A stretch of 64,000 nucleotides of DNA, from NCBI RefSeq assembly GCF_013170825.1, contig NZ_CP033365.1, forward strand, positions 1,674,001 through 1,738,000, written 5' to 3'. The notes under the pieces are model-generated. The model saw nothing but the letters and a program-made list of their open reading frames with translations, was not told where the DNA came from and searched no databases. How positions within the stretch are numbered: position 1 is the stretch's first letter; every line of letters begins with the position of its first letter. Positions 9,416 through 17,646 of this stretch are shown here, one piece after another. Both the position numbers and the translations under genes were made by a program. This DNA comes from Mesorhizobium sp. NZP2298 (GTDB lineage Bacteria > Pseudomonadota > Alphaproteobacteria > Rhizobiales > Rhizobiaceae).

Positions 9416-9568
9416 TCAATTTTTCTTGGGATTCAGCTTGTCCGGGGGGATGCGCACGCTCATCTCCGCTTTTTTCGGCTCGACGAACATCACCAGTGCG
9501 AACATCGTACCATAGGCAATGCCGGCCAGAATCGCGAGGGTCACGACAAAGCGAAACAGTGTCGGCAT
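9416..9568 (-). CDS. Small single-span membrane protein, function unknown
   Basis: A 50-residue protein with one clear transmembrane segment (about 7-29, rich in Val, Leu, Ala and Phe) and a short charged tail ending PPDKLNPKKN. The ATG at 9568 begins right before the hydrophobic span; a longer in-frame extension to 9967 would overlap aroK antisense and looks non-coding. It ends 21 bases before xerD on the same strand. I recall similar small open reading frames between xerD and aroK in related rhizobia, but cannot confirm conservation. No function is assigned. Confidence 0.6.
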   Translation of the reverse strand: MPTLFRFVVTLAILAGIAYGTMFALVMFVEPKKAEMSVRIPPDKLNPKKN

Positions 9569-9779
9569 CAATTTTCGCTCGTCTTCTTGTTCTGCGTTTC
9601 CAAACCCTGTGCCCTTATGGGACGCCAATCCGACCAATTCAAGGACGAAGCGGAGGCCTGTTAGCAACTTCTGATGCAGGCGCCCATCCGCCCATATCGG
9701 GCCCCGGGCGCTCGGCACGCTTGACGCAAACCGGCTTTTCATGTCGATACGCCGGCAAAGAGGGCCCAAGAAACAGCTG

Positions 9780-10391
9780 ATGAACGCGCACCAGGCAAAT
9801 CCTCCAGGCGAGACCCACGCCGCGCTGCTTGGCCGGCTGGGCGGCAGGTCCATTGTCTTTGTCGGCCTGATGGGCGCCGGCAAGACGGCGATCGGCCGCA
9901 AGGTGTCGACCATGCTTTCGCTGCCCTTCATCGATAGCGACCAGGAGATTGAAAGCGTTTCGCGCATGACGGTGCCGGAGCTGTTCGAGCGCTACGGCGA
10001 GACCGAGTTCAGGGCGCTGGAGCAGCGTGTCATCCTGCGCGTGCTGGAAAATGGCCCGCAGGTTCTGTCGACCGGCGGTGGCGCCTTCATGAACGCGCAG
10101 ACGCGCGAGGCCATCGCGGCCCATGGCGTGTCGGTGTGGCTGAAGGCCGAACTCGACCTTCTGATGGAACGGGTCTCCAAGAAGCAGAACCGGCCGCTGC
10201 TGAAGAGCGCCGATCCCCGCGCCGTGCTGGAACGGCTGATGGGAGAGCGCTATCCGGTTTATGCGACCGCTGATGTCACCGTGCCGACCCGCGACGACCG
10301 CAAGGAGATCATCGCCGCCGAGGTGCTGAACGCACTGTGCCGGCATTTCGGCATCGATGAAATCGCAGCGACGGGCGAGGTCGAATCGTGA
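9780..10391 (+). CDS. aroK: Shikimate kinase
   Basis: Phosphorylates shikimate to shikimate-3-phosphate in the aromatic amino-acid pathway. The P-loop GLMGAGKT (about 29-36), the shikimate-binding DSDQEIE motif, the RALEQRVI segment and STGGGAF are all present. I start at 9780 (MNAHQANPP); an ATG at 9741 adds 13 basic residues with no better ribosome site. The N-terminus is about 20 residues longer than E. coli AroK, as is common in alphaproteobacteria. The stop overlaps the GTG start of aroB, so the two are translationally coupled. Confidence 0.95.
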   Translation: MNAHQANPPGETHAALLGRLGGRSIVFVGLMGAGKTAIGRKVSTMLSLPFIDSDQEIESVSRMTVPELFERYGETEFRALEQRVILRVLENGPQVLSTGGGAFMNAQTREAIAAHGVSVWLKAELDLLMERVSKKQNRPLLKSADPRAVLERLMGERYPVYATADVTVPTRDDRKEIIAAEVLNALCRHFGIDEIAATGEVES

Positions 10392-11524
10392 GCGCGGATC
10401 AACCCGTCACCGTCGAAGTCGGGCTTGGCGACCGGGCCTACGACATATTGATCGGTTCCGGCCTTCTGTCGCGCGCCGGTGAGGAGATTTCTCGCCGGCT
10501 GCCGGGCACGCGCGCCGCTGTCGTCACCGACGAGAATGTCGCCGCCGCGCATCTCGATACGCTGAAGGCCGGGCTTGAGAAGGGCGGCATCCAGCCCACA
10601 GTCATCACAATGCCACCGGGTGAGAAAACCAAGAGCTTTGCCCATCTCGAAGAGGTGGTCGATGGCGTCCTGGCAGCCAGGCTGGAGCGCGGCGACGTCG
10701 TCATCGCGCTTGGCGGCGGCGTGATCGGCGATCTCACCGGTTTTGCCGCCGGCATCGTGCGGCGCGGCATGAATTTCGTGCAGATCCCGACCTCGCTGCT
10801 GGCGCAGGTCGATTCCTCCGTCGGCGGCAAGACCGGCATCAACAGCCCGCGCGGCAAGAACCTCGTCGGCGTATTCCTGCAGCCCAAGCTGGTGCTGGCC
10901 GACACCGAAGTGCTCGACACGCTGCCAATCCGCGAATTCCGCGCCGGCTATGCCGAACTCGCCAAATACGGTCTGATCGACCGGCCGGAATTCTTCGCCT
11001 GGCTGGAAGTGAACTGGAGACAAGTTTTCGCCGGAGGGCCGCCGAGGGCACAGGCGATTGCCGAGGCCTGCCGGGCCAAGGCCGATGTCGTCGCGCGCGA
11101 TGAGTTCGAGACCGGCGACCGCGCGCTGCTCAATCTCGGGCACACGTTCGGTCACGCGCTCGAAGCCGCCACGCAATATGACGGAGCCCGCCTCGTCCAT
11201 GGCGAGGGGGTCGCCATCGGCATGGCGCTGGCGCATCGGTTCTCCTCGCGGCTCAATCTGGCGAGTCCCGACGACGCGGTGCGCGTCGAGACGCATCTGC
11301 GCGCCGTCGGCCTGCCGTGGCGGATGTCCGATATTCCAGGTGACTTGCCCGATGCCGAGGCGCTGCTTTCCTTCATCAGCCAGGACAAGAAGGTATCGCG
11401 CGGCGCGCTGACCTTCATCCTGACGCGCGGCGTCGGCCAGGCCTTCATCGCCAAGGACGTGCCTGCTTCGGAAGTGTTGTCCTTCCTGAGGGAAAACCAT
11501 CCCACCAGCCGGAAAGCCGGCTGA
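10388..11524 (+). CDS. aroB: 3-dehydroquinate synthase
   Basis: Second enzyme of the shikimate pathway, converting DAHP to 3-dehydroquinate with NAD and a divalent metal. The 378 residues show the NAD-binding segment [13 protein letters not shown], the loop [10 protein letters not shown] and the metal-ligand region [11 protein letters not shown]. The GTG start at 10388 overlaps the aroK stop by four bases. The next gene starts two bases after its TGA, so aroK, aroB and the CBS protein form one operon. Confidence 0.97.
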   Translation: MSADQPVTVEVGLGDRAYDILIGSGLLSRAGEEISRRLPGTRAAVVTDENVAAAHLDTLKAGLEKGGIQPTVITMPPGEKTKSFAHLEEVVDGVLAARLERGDVVIALGGGVIGDLTGFAAGIVRRGMNFVQIPTSLLAQVDSSVGGKTGINSPRGKNLVGVFLQPKLVLADTEVLDTLPIREFRAGYAELAKYGLIDRPEFFAWLEVNWRQVFAGGPPRAQAIAEACRAKADVVARDEFETGDRALLNLGHTFGHALEAATQYDGARLVHGEGVAIGMALAHRFSSRLNLASPDDAVRVETHLRAVGLPWRMSDIPGDLPDAEALLSFISQDKKVSRGALTFILTRGVGQAFIAKDVPASEVLSFLRENHPTSRKAG

Positions 11525-11525
11525 G

Positions 11526-12422
11526 ATGGACAACGAGACGGGCTGGATCGTCGTCGCCGTCCTTGGCATCGTCATCCTGCTGGTCGTTGCCGTGCGCACG
11601 CGTCTTCTCGCCATGTTCGGCTATGAGCTGTCGCGAATCGAGCCGCAGCGGTCGAGCCAGGACGAATTGCGTGGCGCGGTGGACGATTTCCGCCGCGACG
11701 GCCAGGTGGTGCGCGAGGACCGCGACCGCGTCGGCGGCCTGTTCGATCTCGAAGAGCTCGAAGTCTCCGATATCATGGTGCACCGCACCAACATGCGATC
11801 GGTGAATGCCGACAACGCGCCGGAAGCGGTGGTGCGCGAGATCCTGCAGAGCCCGCACACGCGCATGCCGTTGTGGAAGGGCTCGCTCGACAATATCGTC
11901 GGCGTGCTGCACGCCAAGGATCTGCTGCGTGCGCTGAACGAAGTCGGCAATGATTTTTCCAGGATCGACGTGATGAAGATCGCCTCGAAACCCTGGTTCG
12001 TGCCCGACACCACGACCCTGCAGGAACAGCTCAACGCCTTCCTGCGCCGCAAGGCGCATTTTGCCATCGTCGTCGACGAATATGGCGAGGTCGAGGGGCT
12101 GGTGACCCTGGAGGACATCATCGAGGAGATTGTCGGCGAAATCGCCGACGAGCACGATGTCGACATACAGGGCGTCAAGCAGGAGGCGGACGGCTCCGTT
12201 GTCGTCGACGGCACGGTGCCGATCCGCGACCTGAACCGGGCGCTCGACTGGAATCTGCCGGACGAGGAGGCGACCACCATCGCCGGCCTCGTCATCCATG
12301 AGACACAGTCGATACCAGAGGAGAAGCAGGCCTTCACCTTCCACGGCAAGCGCTTCATCGTCATGAAGCGCGACAAGAACCGGATCGCCCGGTTGAGGAT
12401 CAGGCCGGCCGGCGACGCTTAG
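11526..12422 (+). CDS. CBS-pair (HlyC/CorC-type) protein lacking the DUF21/CNNM domain
   Basis: The C-terminal 230 residues match the cytosolic part of HlyC/CorC-type transporters: a CBS pair (EVSDIMVHRT and later HFAIVVDEYGEVEGLVTLEDIIEEIVGE, cited in part) and the CorC/HlyC domain ending GKRFIVMKRDKNRI. Such proteins usually begin with a 170-190-residue DUF21 membrane domain with three to four helices. Here only one helix (about 7-23) precedes RTRLLAMFGY, which resembles the end of DUF21, so roughly 130 or more residues seem missing in frame. The reading frame is intact and tightly linked to aroB. It may be a soluble or single-span regulatory derivative, with transport function doubtful. 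Confidence 0.85.
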   Translation: MDNETGWIVVAVLGIVILLVVAVRTRLLAMFGYELSRIEPQRSSQDELRGAVDDFRRDGQVVREDRDRVGGLFDLEELEVSDIMVHRTNMRSVNADNAPEAVVREILQSPHTRMPLWKGSLDNIVGVLHAKDLLRALNEVGNDFSRIDVMKIASKPWFVPDTTTLQEQLNAFLRRKAHFAIVVDEYGEVEGLVTLEDIIEEIVGEIADEHDVDIQGVKQEADGSVVVDGTVPIRDLNRALDWNLPDEEATTIAGLVIHETQSIPEEKQAFTFHGKRFIVMKRDKNRIARLRIRPAGDA

Positions 12423-12459
12423 AAACCGTAGACGTTCGGGATTGGCGCAGCCCCAACTT

Positions 12460-12641
12460 CGTCATCCACGGGCGGAGCAGCCGCGAAGCGGCGTCGCGGA
12501 GACCCGAGGATCCATGCCGCGACCCCGGCCGAAGGATGCGGCGGAGCAGAATTCTGGGCCACTGCAACGCATTGAAGTCGCGGCATGGATCCTATGGTCT
12601 GCGCCGCTTCGCTTCGCTCCTTGCTTCGCCATAGGATGACG
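12460..12641. repeat. Large imperfect palindromic repeat element (about 180 bp)
   Basis: The ends are CGTCATCC (12460-12467) and GGATGACG (12634-12641). Inside, 12507-12523 and 12577-12593 are perfect 17-base complements (AGGATCCATGCCGCGAC and its reverse complement), so the whole element could fold into a long hairpin. It lies between the CBS gene and the hydrolase gene. It resembles intergenic palindromes I associate with Mesorhizobium chromosomes; copy number would need a genome search. Open frames across it are artefacts of the palindrome. Confidence 0.8.
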
Positions 12642-12791
12642 ACGTGATGGGCGTTTTCGCCAATCTCCAAGGCATGTGGTCCGTCAAGACAAGCACGTCC
12701 GACCCGCCAAGCCGAGGACCACGTTACCAATCCTTCATTGGAACTTCGTGGCGTCCCGGTGCATTTTGCGCGGGGCAGCCAGGAGAAAATG

Positions 12792-13592
12792 ATGATCGAT
12801 CGGCGAACTCTGCTTCTGGCTTCGATGGCGGCTTTTCTGCCGGCCACGACATTTGCACGCCAGTCGTCGCCATCTCCCAAAACCTTCGACTACGGCCCGG
12901 CCAAGCTCGATATCTACGCACCGGACGGCGCGAAAGGACTGCCTGTCGTCTTTTTCGTCCATGGCGGCGCCTGGGAGTTCGGCAAACGCAGCCAGGTGGG
13001 CGCCAAGCCGGCATTCCTGCTCGCCAACGGCTTCTGCTTCGTTTCGATCGACTACCGCATGCTGCCTGAGGCCGATGTCGCCACCCAGGCCAATGATGTC
13101 GAGAAGGCCTATGCCTATGTCAGGGCCAACATCGCCGGGCATGGCGGCGACCCCAAGCGCATTGTCGGCATGGGCCATTCGGCCGGCTGCCACCTGATCG
13201 CGCTGACCGGCATGCGCGGTGGATTGCCCGGCGTCGCCGGCCTGCTCCTTGACGATACCAGGGCCTATGACTTGCCGGCGCTTGAGAAAAATGGCGGCAT
13301 GGTGCGGGCCTATGCCCGGGTGTTTTCCGATCGCTCGCAATGGGCGGCACTGTCGCCGGCCAGCTATGTCGCCGGCCGCAAGCATCCGCCGACCTTCATC
13401 GCCTATTCGCGCGCCGAGGGCCGTGGCGAGGAGTCCAAAGCCTTTGCCGATCGCCTGCGCGCCACGGGTACTGCGGTGACGCTGTTCGACGGCAGTGCCT
13501 ATACGCATATGTCGATCAATCGCGATTTCGGCAAAGATGGTGATGCGCTGACCGCTGCCGCCTTGGCATTCCTCAAATCCGCGGCCCGCTGA
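12792..13592 (+). CDS. Exported alpha/beta hydrolase (esterase/lipase-like)
   Basis: Alpha/beta-hydrolase of the BD-FAE/HSL-like group with an N-terminal export signal. The start at 12792 is favoured because AGGAG lies six bases upstream; the adjacent ATG at 12789 is too close. The mature start is about residue 22. The signal begins with a twin arginine (DRRTLLLAS), so Tat export is possible. The oxyanion motif HGG (57-59), nucleophile elbow GHSAGC (Ser130) and a late YTHMSIN histidine complete the triad with an acidic residue. The substrate is unknown. The gene stands alone after the palindromic repeat. Confidence 0.85.
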   Translation: MIDRRTLLLASMAAFLPATTFARQSSPSPKTFDYGPAKLDIYAPDGAKGLPVVFFVHGGAWEFGKRSQVGAKPAFLLANGFCFVSIDYRMLPEADVATQANDVEKAYAYVRANIAGHGGDPKRIVGMGHSAGCHLIALTGMRGGLPGVAGLLLDDTRAYDLPALEKNGGMVRAYARVFSDRSQWAALSPASYVAGRKHPPTFIAYSRAEGRGEESKAFADRLRATGTAVTLFDGSAYTHMSINRDFGKDGDALTAAALAFLKSAAR

Positions 13593-13701
13593 TAGCCGGC
13601 GACTTCCGCTCGGCCACTCCGGCAACTGGATCATGCCAAAAGCGGCGGCGGGATATTGCCGCGTGGACATCCGCGGGTGCAATTGCTCCATCTGTCTGTC
13701 T

Positions 13702-13750
13702 TGACGCAATTCTCCAGGGAAAGCGCTACGCGCCTTTCCCGGAATTGCTC
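13702..13750. repeat. Short palindromic intergenic element, family A copy 1
   Basis: Nested inverted repeat: GCAATTC (13706-13712) with GAATTGC (13742-13748), and GGGAAAGCGC (13717-13726) with GCGCCTTTCCC (13730-13740). It lies about 25 bases upstream of the TPP-enzyme start. Related copies occur at 42004-42046 (opposite orientation) and 57093-57135. Confidence 0.8.
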
Positions 13751-13776
13751 CTGACCGCGAATGGGAGAAAAATCGC

Positions 13777-15330
13777 ATGAATGGTGCCGATGTGCTGTGC
13801 GACGTGCTGCTGGCCAATGATGTGACGGTCTGCTTCGCCAATCCCGGCACCTCCGAGATGCATTTCGTTGCCGCGCTCGACCGCAAGCCGGAAATGCGTT
13901 GCGTGCTTGGCCTGTTCGAGGGCGTCGTGACGGGGGCGGCCGACGGCTATGCGCGCATGGCCGACCGTCCGGCCGCGACTTTGCTGCACACAGGTCCGGG
14001 CCTGGCCAATGGGCTGGCCAACATGCACAATGCGCGCCGTGCGTTCAGCCCGATGATCAATATCGTCGGCGACCATGCCTCCTACCACCTGCCGCTCGAC
14101 GCGCCGCTGACCAGCGACATCGAAGGCTTGGCGGCGCCGATGTCCAACTGGGTTCGTCGCATCACGGGACCAGCCGATGTCCAATCGGCCACGGAGGCGG
14201 CTTTTCACGCCTCGCTCACCCCGCCGGGCGTCACGACGCTGATCCTGCCGGCGGATGCGGCCTGGGGCGATGCTGCTCTGGCCTCACCGGGCAAGGTCGT
14301 CCTTTCACCGCCGCCGGCCGTTGACAAGGACGTCGTCGGCGAGACCGCCGCGGCGATCCGTTCGGCTCCGGGGCGCGTCGGCATGATCGTTCGTGGCCGG
14401 GCGGCGCGGACCGATGCGCTGGAGCTCGCCGGCCAGATCTCGACGGCTTGCGATGTGCGCCTGTTCAGCGAGGTGCTGGTCGCACGGATGCAGCGCGGGC
14501 GTGGGCGTGTCGCGCCGACCCGCATCCCCTATCCAATCGACGCGGCGACGGCGTTGCTGAGTGACATCGACGTTTTGGTGCTGGTCGGCGGCAAGGAGCC
14601 GGTCGCCTTCTTCGCCTATCCAGGGAAACCGGGCCGGCTTGTGCGTGACGATTGTCGGGTTTTGACGCTCGCGGCCCATGGGCAGGATCTGTTTGCGGCG
14701 CTGGAAGCGCTTCGCGACGAACTCGGCGTCAAACCATCGCAATGGACTGACTTCGCAACCGCCTTTCCCGACGAGGCAGCGCCGCGCGGCCAGCTTACGG
14801 AAGACGCCATCGCGCTATCGGTGGCGCGCAAGCTTCCGGCGGAGGCAATCATTTGCGACGAAGCGGTCACCTCGGCGCGGCGTTTCTTCGCGCTGTCGGC
14901 CTTTGCCGCTCCGCACGACTACATGATGGGCACCGGCGGATCGATCGGCGGCGGCATTCCGATGGCCACGGGAGCTGCGATCGCCTGTCCCGACCGCAAG
15001 GTGATCAATCTGGAGGCTGATGGCAGCGGCATGTACACGGTACAGGGGCTGTGGACGCAGGCGCGGGAAAATCTCGACGTGGTGACGATCGTCTTTTCCA
15101 ACCGCACCTACGCGATCCTGCATGGCGAGATGAAGAATGTCGGCGTCAATGCGATCGGCGAGAACGCCAGGCGCATGCTCGACCTCGACCATCCCGCGCT
15201 GGACTGGGTGTCGCTGGCCAAGGGCATGGGGGTAGAGGCGGCGCGCGCCGACACCTGCGAGCGGTTCGATGCGCTTCTGGACAGCGCCCTGTCGCGGCGC
15301 GGCCCGTTCCTGATCGAAGCGGTGATCTGA
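13777..15330 (+). CDS. Thiamine-diphosphate-dependent enzyme, acetolactate synthase large-subunit-like
   Basis: Pyruvate-oxidase/acetolactate-synthase fold protein of 517 residues. The N-terminal PYR domain has the catalytic glutamate region LGLFEGVVTGAADGYAR, and the C-terminal PP domain has the ThDP/Mg motif EADGSGMYTVQGLW with SNRTYAI following. The middle domain lacks an obvious FAD-binding signature. It is shorter than biosynthetic IlvB (about 570-600) and no IlvN small subunit is adjacent, so it is probably a decarboxylase or carboligase such as a benzoylformate- or oxalyl-type enzyme rather than the branched-chain enzyme. The neighbours give no pathway. Confidence 0.82.
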   Translation: MNGADVLCDVLLANDVTVCFANPGTSEMHFVAALDRKPEMRCVLGLFEGVVTGAADGYARMADRPAATLLHTGPGLANGLANMHNARRAFSPMINIVGDHASYHLPLDAPLTSDIEGLAAPMSNWVRRITGPADVQSATEAAFHASLTPPGVTTLILPADAAWGDAALASPGKVVLSPPPAVDKDVVGETAAAIRSAPGRVGMIVRGRAARTDALELAGQISTACDVRLFSEVLVARMQRGRGRVAPTRIPYPIDAATALLSDIDVLVLVGGKEPVAFFAYPGKPGRLVRDDCRVLTLAAHGQDLFAALEALRDELGVKPSQWTDFATAFPDEAAPRGQLTEDAIALSVARKLPAEAIICDEAVTSARRFFALSAFAAPHDYMMGTGGSIGGGIPMATGAAIACPDRKVINLEADGSGMYTVQGLWTQARENLDVVTIVFSNRTYAILHGEMKNVGVNAIGENARRMLDLDHPALDWVSLAKGMGVEAARADTCERFDALLDSALSRRGPFLIEAVI

Positions 15331-15360
15331 CCGTCCAACCAACGGGCGAGCGGGGCTGAC

Positions 15361-15663
15361 CTACCAGCGCGTCTTTTCGCCAGGGGCCGCCGGTTCGATC
15401 GCCAGCGCGTGCACGCCGGCTTTCAGTTCGTCGGCCAGCAGTTCATTGACGGCGCGGTGGCGGTCGATGCGGCTCATGCCGGCAAAGGCGGCTGAGACGA
15501 CGCGGACGCGAAAATGCGTCTCGCCGGTGCCGTCATAGGTGCCATGATGGTCGGAGCCGTGGTGGTGGTGGCCCGCGTGGAGATGGCTTTCGTTGATGAT
15601 GACCAGCCGGTCGGGCGAAAATGCCCTGTTGAGCTTGTCTTCCATGGTCGCCTGTATGGACAT
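15361..15663 (-). CDS. bolA: BolA-family protein
   Basis: BolA/IbaG-like protein, partner of monothiol glutaredoxins in iron-sulfur and iron homeostasis and sometimes a regulator of envelope genes. The 100 residues contain the fold motifs VIINESHLHAGH and the invariant THFRVRVVS...F.G.SRIDRHRAV region. An insertion very rich in histidine (about 27-40) sits in the loop that binds the cluster. It diverges from the J-domain gene at 15846. The 180-base intergenic region is AT-richer than its flanks. Confidence 0.92.
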   Translation of the reverse strand: MSIQATMEDKLNRAFSPDRLVIINESHLHAGHHHHGSDHHGTYDGTGETHFRVRVVSAAFAGMSRIDRHRAVNELLADELKAGVHALAIEPAAPGEKTRW

Positions 15664-15845
15664 CGCCGTCTCCGTTCACCACATATGGTTGGCGTACCAG
15701 CGTGAAAACCGGAAGCCGGTTTCACAAGGGGCCTGCTGTTTCGCAACAAAATCCGCCATTCGCCTGCTTTATGCCGCGATTCAGCGGTTAGGGCGATGAT
15801 CGCGAAAATGTCAATTCTTGTTTCGCATCTGCGAACGCCCCATAA

Positions 15846-16475
15846 ATGGGTGAGATGAAGCCGTACCCCAAATATTTCGAGAAGATTCGCATCCGCCCGG
15901 AGAAGGACGCGGAGCTGAAGTCGCACTCGCCGATCTGCCAGTGGGACGGCTGCAAGGAGCCGGGCACCCATCGCGCCCCGGTGGGGCGCATGAAGGAGGG
16001 CGAGTATTTCCGCTTCTGCTTCGACCATGTGCGCGAGTACAATAAGGGTTTCAACTATTTCTCCGGCGTGCCGGATACCGAGGTGGCGCGCTTCCAGAAG
16101 GAAGCGATGACCGGCCACCGGCCGACCTGGAAGATGGGCGTCAACGGCGCCTCGACGCGTTCGTCGCCCGATATGGCGCAGATGCGCTCCGGCCGCGCCG
16201 GCTACTACAACCGCATGCGCGACCCGTTCGACCTGTTCAAGGGACCGAAGGATCCGCGCGAGGCGCGCGAGCGCAAGGCCAAGCCGCTTGAGGCCAAGGC
16301 GCTGGAAACGCTTGGCCTTGATACAAAGGCGACTGGCAAGGATATCAAGGCGCGCTATAAGGAACTGGTGAAGCGTCACCATCCGGATGCGAATGGTGGC
16401 GATAGAGGTTCGGAAGACCGGTTCCGCGATGTGCTGCAGGCCTATCGCGTGCTCAAACAGGCGGGCCTGTGCTGA
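15846..16475 (+). CDS. DnaJ-like protein with C-terminal J domain and N-terminal Cys/His motif
   Basis: The J domain is at the extreme C-terminus (about 152-207) with the HPD motif at 179-181 (HHPDANGG), so it could stimulate a DnaK-type ATPase. There is no G/F region, zinc centre or C-terminal substrate domain of classical DnaJ. Instead the N-terminal 65 residues hold C31, C36, C58 and H61 (CQWDGC and FCFDH), a plausible zinc-binding site. It diverges from bolA and precedes cobS by about 120 bases. A role in Fe-S or cobaltochelatase assembly is only conjecture from context. Confidence 0.88.
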   Translation: MGEMKPYPKYFEKIRIRPEKDAELKSHSPICQWDGCKEPGTHRAPVGRMKEGEYFRFCFDHVREYNKGFNYFSGVPDTEVARFQKEAMTGHRPTWKMGVNGASTRSSPDMAQMRSGRAGYYNRMRDPFDLFKGPKDPREARERKAKPLEAKALETLGLDTKATGKDIKARYKELVKRHHPDANGGDRGSEDRFRDVLQAYRVLKQAGLC

Positions 16476-16598
16476 GCGACCCTATGGTTTGTGTCGTTTT
16501 CCAACTTTCATAAGGTTGGAAAAGGCTTTAAGACCGCCCCCGAACAAAATCGATTGCCGGCGAAACGGGACGTTTCGCCCGTGGAGACGTTGAGAGAT

Positions 16599-17585
16599 AT
16601 GAACAAGGTCGATCGCGACATCGCCAACCTGCCCGACACGACGGTGTCGGTTAAGGAGAAATTCGGCTTCGACTCCAAGATGGTGGTGCCGGCCTACTCG
16701 GTGACATCGGAACATGTTCCTGATATCGATCCGGACTATCTGTTCGACAAGGCGACGACGCTGGCGATCCTTGCCGGCTTTGCCTACAACCGCCGCGTCA
16801 TGGTGTCGGGCTATCACGGCACCGGCAAGTCGACCCATATCGAACAGGTCGCGGCCCGCCTCAACTGGCCCTGCGTGCGCGTCAACCTCGACAGCCATGT
16901 CAGCCGTATCGATCTCGTCGGCAAGGACGCGATCGTCGTCAAGGACGGGCTGCAGGTCACCGAATTCCGCGACGGCATCCTGCCCTGGGCCTACCAGCAC
17001 AATGTCGCGCTCTGCTTCGACGAATATGACGCAGGCCGCCCGGACGTGATGTTCGTCATCCAGCGCGTGCTGGAATCCTCGGGCCGGCTGACGCTGCTCG
17101 ACCAGAGCCGGGTCATCCGTCCGCATCCGGCGTTCCGGTTGTTTTCGACCGCCAACACGGTCGGGCTCGGCGACACCACCGGCCTCTATCACGGCACCCA
17201 GCAGATCAACCAGGCGCAGATGGATCGCTGGTCGATCGTCACCACGCTGAACTATCTGCCGCACGACAATGAAGTCGCCATCGTTCTGGCCAAGGCCAAG
17301 CACTATCGCGACAACAAGGGCAAGGACATCGTCAACAAGATGGTGCGCGTTGCCGACATGACGCGCTCGGCCTTCATCAATGGCGATCTGTCGACCGTGA
17401 TGAGCCCGCGTACGGTCATCACCTGGGCCGAGAACGCCGAGATTTTCGGCAATATCGGCATGGCGTTCCGGCTGACCTTCCTCAACAAGTGCGACGAACT
17501 CGAGCGCTCGGTGGTGGCCGAATTCTACCAGCGCGCCTTCGGCGAGGATCTGCCCGAGAGCGCCGCCAACGTGGTGCTGGGCTAA
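16599..17585 (+). CDS. cobS: Cobaltochelatase subunit CobS
   Basis: AAA+ ATPase subunit of aerobic cobaltochelatase, which with CobT and CobN inserts cobalt into hydrogenobyrinic acid a,c-diamide. The 328 residues include Walker A GYHGTGKS (71-78), the Walker B-type [13 protein letters not shown] and the sensor region [14 protein letters not shown]. The start [15 protein letters not shown] aligns with known CobS N-termini and has GAGA upstream; an in-frame ATG at 16491 would add 36 unconserved residues. cobT follows after a short palindromic element. Confidence 0.96.
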   Translation: MNKVDRDIANLPDTTVSVKEKFGFDSKMVVPAYSVTSEHVPDIDPDYLFDKATTLAILAGFAYNRRVMVSGYHGTGKSTHIEQVAARLNWPCVRVNLDSHVSRIDLVGKDAIVVKDGLQVTEFRDGILPWAYQHNVALCFDEYDAGRPDVMFVIQRVLESSGRLTLLDQSRVIRPHPAFRLFSTANTVGLGDTTGLYHGTQQINQAQMDRWSIVTTLNYLPHDNEVAIVLAKAKHYRDNKGKDIVNKMVRVADMTRSAFINGDLSTVMSPRTVITWAENAEIFGNIGMAFRLTFLNKCDELERSVVAEFYQRAFGEDLPESAANVVLG

Positions 17586-17633
17586 GAGCGCGATGCCGGA
17601 AGGTCATATGACTTATCCGGCAACATCGTGCTC
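17586..17633. repeat. Palindromic element between cobS and cobT
   Basis: The ends are GAGCGCGATGCCGG (from 17586) and CCGGCAACATCGTGCTC (to 17633), forming an interrupted inverted repeat that spans nearly the whole cobS-cobT gap and starts one base after the cobS stop. It could form a stem-loop in the joint mRNA. It resembles a dispersed rhizobial repeat rather than a dedicated terminator, since no T-run follows. Confidence 0.7.
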
Positions 17634-17646
17634 CAGGGAATAATCG

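Noticed and set aside
12419..12880. Minus-strand frame of 153 codons between the CBS and hydrolase genes
   Set aside because: It is built mostly from the large palindromic repeat and from antisense of the hydrolase signal peptide; no family resemblance.
15846..16475. J-domain protein as a classical DnaJ chaperone
   Set aside because: The J domain is at the C-terminus and the G/F region and zinc centre of DnaJ are absent.
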